This document shows positions 32,430 through 43,000 of a DNA stretch of 64,000 bases, piece by piece. Source of the DNA: Gari tellinella (Eukaryota > Mollusca > Bivalvia > Cardiida > Psammobiidae). Below the pieces are notes generated by a model that saw nothing but the letters and a program-made list of their open reading frames with translations, had not been told where the DNA came from and did not search any database. The position numbers and the translations under genes are program-made. The stretch covers positions 39,540,189-39,604,188 of the forward strand of contig OV277869.1 of the NCBI GenBank assembly GCA_922989275.2, in the 5' to 3' direction. Within the stretch, counting starts at the first letter, position 1; the number at the start of each line of letters is the position of its first letter.

Positions 32430-33033
32430 CAATCTATCCTATCTGATAGTTTACTACCTTTATTACACACGTAATGGACAATTTTACTATTGCACGTCTG
32501 GACTTCACTATACCCAACGCAGTGCAAGGTAATGAAGACATGTTTTTGAAATCATTGATGGTTATTTTCTATGCCTGCAATGGTTGTTTGATTGACATGA
32601 ACGTTTTAGCATTGCATTTTCTCGTCAGTGAAATATAATGGTCGAGTGTTTTTTTATATGTTTTGGCTGAATTGTTAAACAAACACAGTGACTTGCATTA
32701 TGCATATGTCACTTATCATTATTTCCCCATAAACGGATAAGCGCTGAATCAAAAAGGATTCTTGCTAATTATTTAAGCCAGGTTCTTATAATAAATAGTA
32801 TTGTCATATTTAAAAAAGGTAGTTTTATAGTTTGGTATATTGTGTTGAGCTTACAATTTACAATCGATAAGACATAGTTTTCGCCAATGTGTCCTTGTAA
32901 GTGTCCGTAATATTGCATTTGTTTGACTATTTATTTCTCTTCACCTATAGGCAAGTTTGTTTTACCTGGCAGGGCGAAGCTAACCTCTGGTAAACTAATT
33001 TGCATTTAATTTTAGGGGTAACATGTATAAGAA
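32430..33033. other. No recognisable gene or repeat
   Basis: AT-rich, unplaced. Confidence 0.4.
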
Positions 33034-33375
33034 TACAGCGCTTCCTCTCTACAACGACACCCAATGGGAGACAAAAATTGTGTTCGTTGTTCGGAGGGAG
33101 TCGTTAGAAGGAGGGAAATTGGCTTACATTTGCAAACAGCTTGAATCCAGATCAGACGCCGCGTATTCAAGCTGTTTGTCACTTGTCATTAAGTTTTTTT
33201 CTGTCAAATTGTCAATTATGTAACTTTGAGAAAAATAGCAGACGACAATTTTAAGCAGACGGTATTGCAGCCATGAAAAGGTTGGACATTAATGTTTTGT
33301 TTGGGGAACAGCGGCAAGCGTCGTTGTAGAGAGGGAGTCGTTGTTGGGAGGGCCGTTGTAGAGAGGGAGCACTGT
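33034..33375 (+). mobile_element. Family B element with half a core, 342 bp
   Basis: TACAGCGCTTCCTCTCTACA left, GGGAGCACTGTA right. The core reads CCAGATCAGACGCCGCGTAT and then CAAGCTGTTTG, so one GCGGCGTCTGATCTGG arm has been lost while both ends stay intact. Confidence 0.8.
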
Positions 33376-33451
33376 AGTACCATATTGAATTCCGATACTT
33401 TTAGGATGGAAAAAACAATATACGTTCAGTAATAACCACGTGAACAACTAT

Positions 33452-33600
33452 TTCCAGTGTTCCCTCTTTACAGCATCCAGTGGGAGCCAGAGAGTGCGTG
33501 TGTTTTTTGGAGGGAGTTGTTATACATGTAGATGCAAAATTAAGATTTTGCAATGTACAACTAATATGTGACGTTGAAAAAAGTCAGACGACAATACCGA
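33452..33600 (+). mobile_element. Family B left-end fragment
   Basis: CCAGTGTTCCCTCTTTACAG, GGGAGCCAGAGA, TTTTTGGAGGGAGTTGTTA. No core. Confidence 0.5.
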
Positions 33601-33994
33601 TAATAAACGAACGCGCTGCTACTTTCAAAGTTGAATTTCAAAGGCCCTCACCAAAACGCCGCCCTGTCAGGTAAAATAAATCGGCCTATACAAGTGATTG
33701 ACATCGTTTAGAAATAACAACATAAACAACACAGAAGCCAAAGCAATAATACAATACACGTGCTGTGGTCTTCGTTCTGGCAGTCGCATTGGTTGCTTTG
33801 GTGCAAGAGGTAGATAACTAAGTGATGTATGGCATCGGCCATATACTCAGTGCCAGAAAGAAAGTGCACTATACAATGTGTGTGGGTGGACGCAATTTTC
33901 CCCTTTAACACTTTCATAGGCAAATTTATTGTATGATGTTTAGACATTCATCTTCCTATTGTCGGTTTGTTACATATGGGTTATCTGTAATATC

Positions 33995-34145
33995 GTTTCA
34001 AAGTTAGATTAAAGGCAGTATGACTGACATAATTTCGAAACAAGTGTCAAATAGCTTGGAATGTTTACCAGATGCTGCATTACGCTGCGTCTGATCAGGA
34101 TTCAAACTGTTTGCAAACTTGCCTTTTGGCGTACTTGCTCCTAAT
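33995..34145 (-). mobile_element. Family C fragment
   Basis: CAGATGCTGCATTACGCTGC with GTCTGATCAGGATTC, then TTTGCAAACTTGCCTTTTGG. Outer ends missing. Confidence 0.5.
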
Positions 34146-34934
34146 TGGGTCTATGTATATGTTTATAATAGAGAACTTGTAACATTGAATAATACTGTAA
34201 AGATTTGACCTAAACTCTATCATGAAACACGTGCATATTATTTCTGGCATATTTAGAAATTATCTTTATATTTCATTAAACAGTATCAAGGCATTTCTTT
34301 CAACGCCGCGGAACCGATGCGCTTCAGTGCCACCGCAAACTAAAGCGACATGCCACTTTCCTGATCCTAACTCATTTGTGTACAAACCAAAAGTATCAAA
34401 TATACTTCAGAATGCAATGTTTATGCACAAGATGTTTATTATTTTAAATCCTTTCAATCGAAGTTTCGTTGTTGAAGAACTGATAGTATTAAACGATATG
34501 GAGTCTTGTTTTCTTGAGCGTATGAGTACTGAGTCAAAGTTTTAGAAAATCGACGCTGACTATAGACGGATTCAAATCAAAGATTTGAAACCTTCATAAA
34601 GTGTTGTTTGTTTGAGTACAGAGAAATGGGAATCGTAGAGACATAAGTGAATTCTAATGGGAATAATGTATTTGATTTATTACCTTTTGAAAATTCCTGA
34701 CATTTTGAAATGCAAAGTGTCTCCATTTTATATACCATGGAATTGATGCGTCAAGCAAAAACGCATATTTATTTCCCCCACACCTTTAAAATTTCTAAAT
34801 CTTCTCGGAAAAACATTTTTGTTTTTCAAATCAGTAGAAACAACTGTGAAAATATCGACCTCGTTTTGTCATTTATAGCCTATTCCCTTATTTTAGTATA
34901 ATATATCGTCAAACTATAGATCGAAGAATTTGTA
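34146..34934. other. Open frame of 107 codons, unrecognised; otherwise empty
   Basis: A frame at 34222-34545 on the plus strand starts MKHVHIISGIF. It has no known motif, and its middle part is somewhat GC-richer. No splice context supports it, so I do not call a gene. Confidence 0.3.
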
Positions 34935-35184
34935 TTAACGCTTTAATTGCCAACGGCGCCAAAAGGCGACTTAGCAAACAGTTTGGATCCTGATCAGACG
35001 CCGCGTAATTTACGCGGCGTCTGATCAGGATCCACACTGTTTGACACTCGTATCGACATTTATTTAGTGTAAAATAACCTTAAGATTACTTTAAAAGTAT
35101 TGCAGACGATACTACCAATGCAGACGACATTTTGGCGGTAAGTCGATTAAAGCAGTCGATAAAACCTGGCAGTGAAAGAGTTAA
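34935..35184 (+). mobile_element. Family C element, complete, 250 bp, TTAA-bordered
   Basis: Starts TTAACGCTTTAATTGCCAAC and ends GGCAGTGAAAGAGTTAA. The core at 34985-35033 has exact 24-bp arms around a single base: GGATCC, TGATCAGACGCCGCGTAA and the complement. TTAA at both borders and the CxCTTT end suggest piggyBac-type mobilisation. Confidence 0.85.
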
Positions 35185-35457
35185 ATAACTAATAGCATTC
35201 CTCCTACTGTTGGGACACGTTATTGTCCCGTTAAGATAAAATCGCATTTGCTTTAATCTTAATATATATGTTAAAGCATATAAATCTAGAGCGTTACTGC
35301 CTAGTATCATATTATAAGAAATGTTCTGCAATGTACTTGCTACGTGGTTGGTCAAATGTTCGCATAAAACATGTGGTTTGACAAAAAAACCCATATAAAG
35401 TTAAGATTTAGAGCTCTGTCAAATTCGTATAGAAATACATGTATGGTTCAAAGTTGA
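35185..35457. other. No recognisable gene or repeat
   Basis: A 102-codon minus-strand frame extends over the C element and has no coding signal. Confidence 0.4.
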
Positions 35458-35625
35458 ATACGTTAAAATCTCTCTAGTACGACACCTACATTGTGCGAAT
35501 TATTTTGTGTTTAGAACAAGACAGGTTAACAATGTGTATCAAGCTCTTTAATCTGCCACCTGACTTACATTCAATCAATTAGCCTTTTGTTTAGTGGTCA
35601 TAAAATATAGGTTTTACTATACACG
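35458..35625 (+). mobile_element. Family E element, core lost
   Basis: TACGTTAAAATCTCTCTAGT left, GTGGTCATAAAATATAGG and TTTTACTATA right. The GAAAGCTCC hairpin is reduced. Confidence 0.5.
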
Positions 35626-35906
35626 TGTATGTCTAACCATCCACTACTATTAATCCATAATTATATATTATTAGACTGCAGCCGCTGGAGCACGTAAACG
35701 TATATGAATGAGAACTCCTTTAGTTTCGCCTGTACATGTACTATTCTGTACATAACGATGGTATATGGATCAACTTCTATCATTTGAATGATGAGCTTAA
35801 ACATTACTTAACTATTAAACTTTTTCTACAAGAACACTAACACACTGGTTCTTCTATATTAAACACTATATGAACGCCTATTGCAAATACATAAAAGGTA
35901 TATAAT

Positions 35907-36110
35907 ACAGTAAACCCTTTATGAATCGATCACTGAATCAAGAATACTGGTGATCTTCAAGGACATATGACCAATGCAGGAACAAATTAAGGTAGTTAGC
36001 TCCTACAGGAGTTTTGTTCATTCTGTTCTATATGCATTAAGCTTCAATATGTCGTATAAGCAATGTAATTATTTGTCTGGGAGGTCGCTTTATACAGTTG
36101 TGGTTTATGT
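35907..36110 (+). mobile_element. Family E element, strongly decayed
   Basis: TACAGTAAACCCTTTATGAA left and AGCTCCTACAGGAGTTTTG in the centre. The right end is uncertain. Confidence 0.45.
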
Positions 36111-36151
36111 TGAATGAATAATGCAGCGGGACAATATATCTGTATTTCTTA

Positions 36152-36345
36152 ACCACTCCTTTACCCACAAGTTTGACTTTAGGCGTATGCTGGTTTACTT
36201 AATGTCTGATTTAAGCTACACTTTGCTAGAAAATATATACTGTTTCTAATGGTGAATATGTAGGACTGTATTAAGTGGAAGATGTTTCTTCAGCGAAGAA
36301 ATACATACTAAGCAGTAAAAGACTGGGCTAAAATAGTTAACATTG
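36152..36345 (-). mobile_element. Family D element, decayed
   Basis: TTAACCACTCCTTTACCC left, TTTCTTCAGCGAAGAAATAC and AGTTAAC near the right. Only one side of the hairpin (GGCGTATGCTGGTTTAC) is left. Confidence 0.4.
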
Positions 36346-36504
36346 ATATACTCGGACATGCTTTTTACATCCAAATGTTAATTGAAGAAACAATGGATTA
36401 TTAATTCGTCATCATTATATAAAATGAATTGCTGGTTGATGTAATAATTATTCCGAATCTTCGTGTAACCATCTCGGTGCCAAATTAATCGTGCGTGTTG
36501 TACG

Positions 36505-36710
36505 CCGTCACCGCTTTTTTGTCGTCTGTCTAAATTTTGTTGTTTACAATATCATTTCAAAGTTAGATTCAATGAAGTATTAAATGTCAATACAAATGTC
36601 GAACAGTTTGGATTCTGATCAGATGCCGCGTGACGCGGCGTCTTCTCGGGATCCAAACTATTTGCAAAGCCAACTTTATGCGACTCCGGCTAGAAAAACG
36701 TTAAACACAG
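36505..36710 (-). mobile_element. Family C element
   Basis: CCGCTTTTTTGTCGTCTGTC, CAAAGTTAGATTC, core GATTCTGATCAGATGCCGCG with CGGCGTCTTCTCGGGATCC, and TTTGCAAAGCCAAC. Confidence 0.6.
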
Positions 36711-36941
36711 TGATTAGACAAAGGACTATTTGCCCATTACTTTATATATTCTAGCTTTATGGAAAATTGTGTGACTATGTAGTGAGACACTCATGTGGCA
36801 TTGCATATTTCTTGTTTTCCTTCAGCCATCTAATGTTTCTTGATATAAAATGATTTAGATAACTGTTTAGTTGTTTGTGGTGTATATTAAAAGCATATAT
36901 TAAGCACATTACCAGTTGGCAGTGCGCAAAAGAGCATTGTA

Positions 36942-37056
36942 TTAACCCATTTGTGCCAACGATCCAATATATTGAAAATAGACAAACAGTGTAGACTCTG
37001 ATCAGACGCCGCATGGTGCGGCGTCTGATCAGAGTCTACGCTGTTTGCTGATATGA
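36942..37056 (+). mobile_element. Family C left part with hybrid palindrome
   Basis: TTAACCCATTTGTGCCAACG, then a 65-bp palindrome at 36983-37047. Its outer stem is the second C type (GTGTAGACTCTGATCAG) and its apex the first type (ACGCCGCA). Arms of 31 bp have one mismatch and a 3-base loop. The right border is not seen. Confidence 0.7.
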
Positions 37057-37274
37057 ATTATAAAATAAAACAAAATGAAAATGAAATTTTTGACCAGACA
37101 TCCCTTTTATAAATCAAAGTACTGATAGTACTGATGTGGCGTTTGTCTGTAAAGTTGCGGAATTTACCAGCAGTCCAAAAGTGATAAAAACTCGAAAATC
37201 TAGAATTCAAAGTCGCTTCTATTTCAGCATGGAGAAATAACAAATCATTTCTCCATGATTTCAGTCATATCGAA

Positions 37275-37420
37275 ACATCCAGATAAATACAGGTGGAGGA
37301 AGACCTAAGATGTCCTTTATACACTTGTGGGTACAAATCAACAACTGGGTAGAACCTCCAATCTTTTGCAAGTCAGCTGGAAGGCTTACTCTCATGGGAA
37401 TTGGAATTCAGAGATGAGAG
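37275..37420 (-). repeat. SINE-like repeat fragment
   Basis: AGGTGGAGGAAGACCTAAGA and GCAAGTCAGCTGGAAGGCTT with ACTCTCATGGGAATT resemble a dispersed repeat I recall from bivalve genomes; the match is from memory. Confidence 0.35.
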
Positions 37421-37647
37421 ATTGTCACAATGACTGGGCCAATGGGGTCATTCATGTAACTAAAATCACGAAGATGTCTCAATATCTGAATCCCAACTGC
37501 AATACTTGGTCCATAATATTAAACGCTTCTTTGCCTTACCAAAAGTTATGTTTATGTGCAAACAGTTTGTATCCTAATCATAAGTACTAAATTAGAGAAA
37601 TAAAAAACTAACAATGGATGAAGTCATGTCAATGAAATGGTTAAAAG

Positions 37648-38633
37648 AACAAGAGGGTCATGATGACCCTTTATCCCTCCCCTGAGTAAAATTAACTAAA
37701 TAGTTTTATATTTGGATTTCGCCCATAACCCAAATCATCTGAGGACTTAAAGTCATATATAAATATATAGTTTGTCATACTTTCACTGATTCTAGACGCT
37801 AGAGTGTAAACACTGTGGCATCTAAAATGTTCACAAGGTTTGGCTATGAGTTGACCTAGTGACCTACTTTCTGACCTCACATGACCCACTTTCGAACTTG
37901 ACCTAGATTTTGTCAAGAACAACATTTGGAGCAAGTTTAGTGAAGATTTGCCCAAAAGTGTGGCCTCTAGAGTGTTCACAATTTTTTTTTAAGATTTGAC
38001 CTAATGACCTACTTTTTAACCCCTTATGACCCATTTTCGAACTTGACCTCGATTATGTCAAGAACAACATTTGGAGCAAGTTTGATGAAGTTTGACCCAA
38101 AATTGTGGTCTCTTGAGTGTTCATAAGGTTTTTCTATGATTTGACCTAGTGACCTTCCTTTTGACCCCACATGACCCACTTTTAAACTTTACCTAGATTT
38201 TATCAAGAACAACATTTGAAGCAAGTGTGTTGAAGATTGGTCCACAATTGTGGTCTCTAAAGTGTTCACAAGGGTTTGCTATGATTAGACCTAGTGACCT
38301 ACATTTTGACCCACTTTCGAACTTGACCTAGATTTTGTCAAGAACAACATTTGGAGCAAGTTTGATCGAAAATTGTGGTCTCTAGAGTGTTCACAAGTTT
38401 TTCTATGATTTGACCTAATGACCTATTTATTTGATCCCACATGATCCACTTTCAAACTTGACCTAGATTTTGTCAGGACCAACATTTGGAGCAAGTTTGA
38501 TGAAGTTTGGCACAAAATTGTGGCCTCTAGAGTGTTCACAAGGAAAAGTTTACGGACGACGGACGCCGACTCCGGACACAGCACGGTCACAATAGCTCAC
38601 CATGAGCACTTCGTGCTCAGGTGAGCTAAAAAC
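37648..38633 (+). mobile_element. Element H, full length, about 985 bp
   Basis: Starts AACAAGAGGGTCATGATGAC (with GGGTCATGATGACCC, a perfect hairpin) and ends GAGCACTTCGTGCTC (hairpin) then AGGTGAGCTAAAAA. Between are five units of 135-145 bp around TTGACCTAGTGACCTAC and GAACAACATTTGG. No TIR of DNA-transposon type and no target duplication are visible. It lies downstream of the 111-residue gene. Confidence 0.75.
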
Positions 38634-38744
38634 AAAGCTAGTGAAGGTCAAAGGGATAAAATCTGAACTAACCTGCAATGTATCATGTCAACGTCAACAA
38701 CAGAGCTAAAGTAAAACCTCTTTTTAAAGCTTCAGATGTACAAA

Positions 38745-39060
38745 TACAGTACTGAACATTATTAAATTAAATTGACAATCGCAAGCGAATTGCCATCGAA
38801 TTGCCATCGAATCGGGCGCTTCAAAAAACAAATCCTGCTTTTGAATATTTTTACGCGAATTTTCCGAAGCGGTTGTGACAAAAATGAAATCGAAAAAATT
38901 AACGAAGGCATATTTGCCAATATTTGTGAGATACATCATTCAAGAAAACTTACCCGATGGTATAGTTACTATTTTGAATCGCAAGCGAATTGCCATCGAA
39001 TTGCCATCGAATTGCAAGTGAATCGCAAAACTTGTTAATTTTATAAGGTTCAGTACTGTA
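38745..39060. mobile_element. Element F, 316 bp, TA-bordered
   Basis: TACAGTACTGAAC and its inverted copy GTTCAGTACTGTA. Inside each end, the block AATCGCAAGCGAATTGCCAT with further GAATTGCCATCGAAT occurs in the same direction at 38777 and 38979. Single copy here. Non-coding. TA border suggests Tc1-type ends. Confidence 0.75.
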
Positions 39061-39364
39061 TGGGTAACACTATATGCCATGCACTACTTTGTAGCGTGGC
39101 ATAAACATGCTTTTTTTCAACTCATACAGGGAAAACGCATATTGGCATTACTAAACAACAAGATCATATGTCTTCTCAAAATTTTAATAAAGTAATAATT
39201 CTACATGAAACTAGTGTATTGAGTCAGCCAAAAAAACATGTAAAGTAATAGATATTATAAGATCAATAAAACGTGTAAACACGCAAATGCTTCAATAGTC
39301 TTCTGCCATAGGTTTATGTTAATGGCTAGTAGCTATAGCATGGCAGTACATTTTGTAGTTTTGA

Positions 39365-39514
39365 AAACAGGTGACCACGTAAAGCTAGTTGTAAGTAAAG
39401 CAGCATGCTTTACATTCATCATGCTTTAAGCTGAACTTAATTTCAACACATTACTGAATATTTTATTTTCAAAAATTTTCAAAAATAGAATCAGGCTATG
39501 GGGTAATGGGTTAA
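39365..39514 (-). mobile_element. Family D element, partial
   Basis: GTGACCACGTAAAGC, AAGTAAAGCAGCATGCTTTA, ATGCTTTAAGCTG and the end GGGGTAATGGGTTAA. The GCGCC apex is replaced by GCATGC. Confidence 0.5.
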
Positions 39515-39609
39515 AGCGCTCCAATGTGAAGGAAAGGGTCATATGATTGACGATTTAACTCCTTCCAAGTGGCTGCTAAACTTCCTCAGTCCAGAAACCT
39601 ATATAACCC

Positions 39610-39815
39610 GATCTTATTTCTCAGTCCAGAAGCATTCGAGTTTCAGGTTTTACTGTAATAAATACTACACATCCCATTATCACGACAGTCTTACGAATGT
39701 CATTGATTCGGGTACCGGTAACCTATCTAATCCGATATTTTTTTCTCAGTCCAGAGGCATTCGATTTTCAGAGGTTTAACTGTAATAAATACTACACATC
39801 CCATTACGAAAGTGA
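39610..39815. repeat. Direct duplication, offset about 125 bp
   Basis: TTCTCAGTCCAGAAGCATTC at 39618 recurs at 39743 with TAACTGTAATAAATACTACA and CATCCCATTA following both. It lies just downstream of the stop codon of the 111-residue gene and may fall in its 3' untranslated part. Confidence 0.7.
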
Positions 39816-39907
39816 TTCGGGTATTTAAATAAATGCTTCAGTTCCTTTCTTTTCCTCATATACAAACAAGTGTCTAGCTATTACACCTATATACTGTCGT
39901 CACGCCT

Positions 39908-40054
39908 TCAAGAGTGACTGTCTTCTGTTTCCATGTCAACCTGACTTGTTGTCTGTTGCTGATGCTGTGTTTTGAGGAACTTCTTCAGCAAGTGTTCCAG
40001 AGATTTCATAGCTTTGCCCTCATCCTCCAGTTCTTTGCGCATTCTTTTCTGCTC
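39908..40054 (-). CDS. Exon 4 of the 111-residue gene, with stop codon
   Basis: The acceptor TTTTTTATAG precedes GAG. The 48 codons run to TGA at 39910-39908. The encoded segment is rich in Lys, Glu and Leu with heptad-like spacing, so a coiled coil is likely, followed by a Gln/Thr run and an acidic end. A possible AATAAA on the minus strand lies near 39460, about 450 bp downstream; no nearer canonical signal is seen. Confidence 0.75.
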   Translation of the reverse strand, partial: EQKRMRKELEDEGKAMKSLEHLLKKFLKTQHQQQTTSQVDMETEDSHS

Positions 40055-43000
40055 CTATAAAAAATAAATGAAGGCAATTTGTGAAATTAGCTTTTCAGAG
40101 TTCCAGATAAGGGAAGTATATTAAACACATAAATCTTTTTTTCTGCATTAAACCCCACAGTGTCACTCATTAGAAGTGTCTCTTTTAGTCACACCATAGG
40201 ATTTGGTGCAGAAATGAAGAAGAAAATGTTTAAAAACTGGAGTTTACTCCTTCTTATCTGGAGCCCTGACTTTTGACTTTGATATGCACTTTTAAAAGGT
40301 GTCTGAAAAGACAGAGTCTTCTATATATCTGAAATTTACTTTCCCATGCCTACCAGTGGGTTCCAGATAAGAGTGACTGAACTAAATATTTTCAGCATTT
40401 CCTCCTTAACGTTTAAACTTTGTTTTGACTACTCAATAAAATTGTCTCTTCGAGAATGAGTAGTCACACCATATATTTTTGAGCAGGCATAAAAAATTGT
40501 TTTCAAAATATTCCCCTTGTCTGGAGCTCTGACATAGGATATGCATGTACAATTTGTCACACATTTTTCATCTACCGGTAGATAAGAGTTACTTGACAAC
40601 TCATAACAATTTGCAAAACTCATCAATACCATTTTTACCTGATTAGCTCTTAGAATGCACACCTTGTAACCATAGTAACCTATGCAAACAGTTTGGATCC
40701 TAATGGGATGCCAGGTTATGTGGTGTCTTATTAGAATCCAAAATGTGGGACACACTGACCATGTTTTGAAAAGAAATTTAGAAAAGTCTATTTTTAGAAC
40801 AGTAGCAGACGGCGATAGTTTCAGAGCTAGGAGGGTTGGGGTTAACCTAGCTTTACTGGTTCCAGCAATAAATACCAATATCAAACACTTTTGCAAACAG
40901 CTTGGATCCAGACCAGGCCCCACTGAACTTGAGACTTGATCAGAATCCAAACTATGTCACAAAGTTCCTGTTTCTATCAAATAAAGGTTGAGCCAAGTTT
41001 TAGAAGTATAGCACTCATCATTTTCATATGGCAGTTATTCAGTGTTGAATAAGATAAATACACCTTTTAATGCCTTTACTTTATTCTTCCAATAAAGAAA
41101 AAAGTCCTGAATACAGTATCAATATAAGAAATACATGTATTTCTATATCCTAGAAGGTCGTTGCTTAAAGCAGGTTGAAGGTAAAGCAGAATGTGCCTAA
41201 AGGCGCATTCTACTTAGTTTCAGCCTGCTTTAAGTGGTCACCTATTTTCAAAACTAGAACGGCTATCACTAAAGGTGAAAAATACCCCCACTATACAGCA
41301 CTCTGTCACACTCTGCAGACGTTTTCAATAAGGTTTTACAATAAGGTCAAAGGTGTAAGCCAAGGTCATAATGATTTCAAAATGGTATATGACACTCTGC
41401 AACTCCTGAGTAACATTCATGCCGAGTATCAAGTAAATCCGGTTGAAAGTGAAGGAGGAAGTCGCCGTACAAGATTATGCCTGCCAATTTTAAGACCAAT
41501 TTCAAGGCCAAAGGTCAATGTCACAGAGATTTGAAATTTGTGTCTTGCACATCTACTACTCCTGAAAAACATTTATGCCAAGTATCAAGTGAATCAGGTT
41601 TAAAGTGACGGAGGAGTCGAAGTACAAGATTTTGCCTGCCAATTTCAAGACTGATTTCAAGGAAAAAGGTCAAGGTCACAGAGACCTGAAATTTGTGTCT
41701 TGCCCATATACTACTCCTAAGTAACATTTATATCAAGTGAATCAGGTTGAAGTTGAAGGAGTTGTTCAAAGTACAAGATTTTGACTGCCAATTTCAAGAC
41801 CAATTTCAAGGCCAAAGGTCAAGGTCACAGAGATCTGAAATATGTGTCTTGCACATCTACTACACCTGAGTAACATTTATGCAAAGTATTATGGCAGAAC
41901 ACTACTCCTTTTTGTGTCAAAAACCTTCTTACAGATCGGACATTTTTACAGTTATACAGACGTACAGAAGTAATTTTCGCAAAATGGCGGTAGTGTCTTC
42001 AAGGCGGACCAGTCCGGTCACGTTATTCTTGTGATAAAACGTTAATAATTGGTCAGTATGAAATCGAGAGACTTTTTAAGTTTATATAAATGAAATAAGC
42101 AATATAAACTACTTCAGATTTGATACATTAATGGTGGCTGTTGATATAGTGTAGGCGTTATTACGGTATCCGCTGGTAGCAAGAAAGGTCCGTGTTTTAC
42201 ACAATGGCCTAGGTCTTTTTGACTCAGTCGGAACACCTCACAAGTTTCTGCTATACTCCTGTTCAGAGTGCTTTGCCAACAGAATTTGGAATTGGCCAAG
42301 ATGTTATGATGGGGTCCTAGATAAGTCAACATCCGATTTGAGCGTGATTAACCGACAGAAAAGGTTTATGAAACAAGGGCCACTATGGCCCTAAATCGCT
42401 CACCTGGTACACCATGGCAAACTTGACCTATAGTGACCTAGATTATGACTGGACATGTATACCCACAATCAACCTATAGAGTGTAAACAAGATTTTCCAA
42501 TGATTTGACCTAGTGACCTAGTTTTTGACCGGACATGACCCATATTCACACTTGACCTAGATATCAATGCGACAAACATTCGGACCAAATTTCATCAAGA
42601 TCCAATGAGATTTGTAGCCTCAAGAGTGTTCACAAGGTTTTTCTATAATTTGACCTAATGACCTAGTTTTTGACCAGACATAACCCATATTCAAACTTGA
42701 CCTAGATATCAATTAAACAAACATTCTGACCAAGTTTCATCAAGATCCAATGGGATTTGTAGCCTCAAAAGTGTTCACATGGTTTTTCTATGATTTGACC
42801 TAGTGACCTTGTTTTTGACCAGACATGACCCATATTCAAACTTGACCTAGATATCAGTTAAACAAACATTCTGACCAAGTTTCATCAAGATCCAATGAGA
42901 TTTGTAGCCAGGTGAGCTAAAAAATCAAACATGTCAAAGCTAATTTATGGGGGAAAACGACAATTTAATAGATCATACACATTATTTTCCACTCCTCCTG

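Noticed and set aside
34222..34545. 107-codon open frame as a gene
   Set aside because: No domain, no splice or promoter context; AT-rich flanks. Could be chance.
40429..40950. 173-codon minus-strand frame as a gene
   Set aside because: It runs through two palindromic cores and intron sequence. Only the short part that forms exon 3 fits a gene model.
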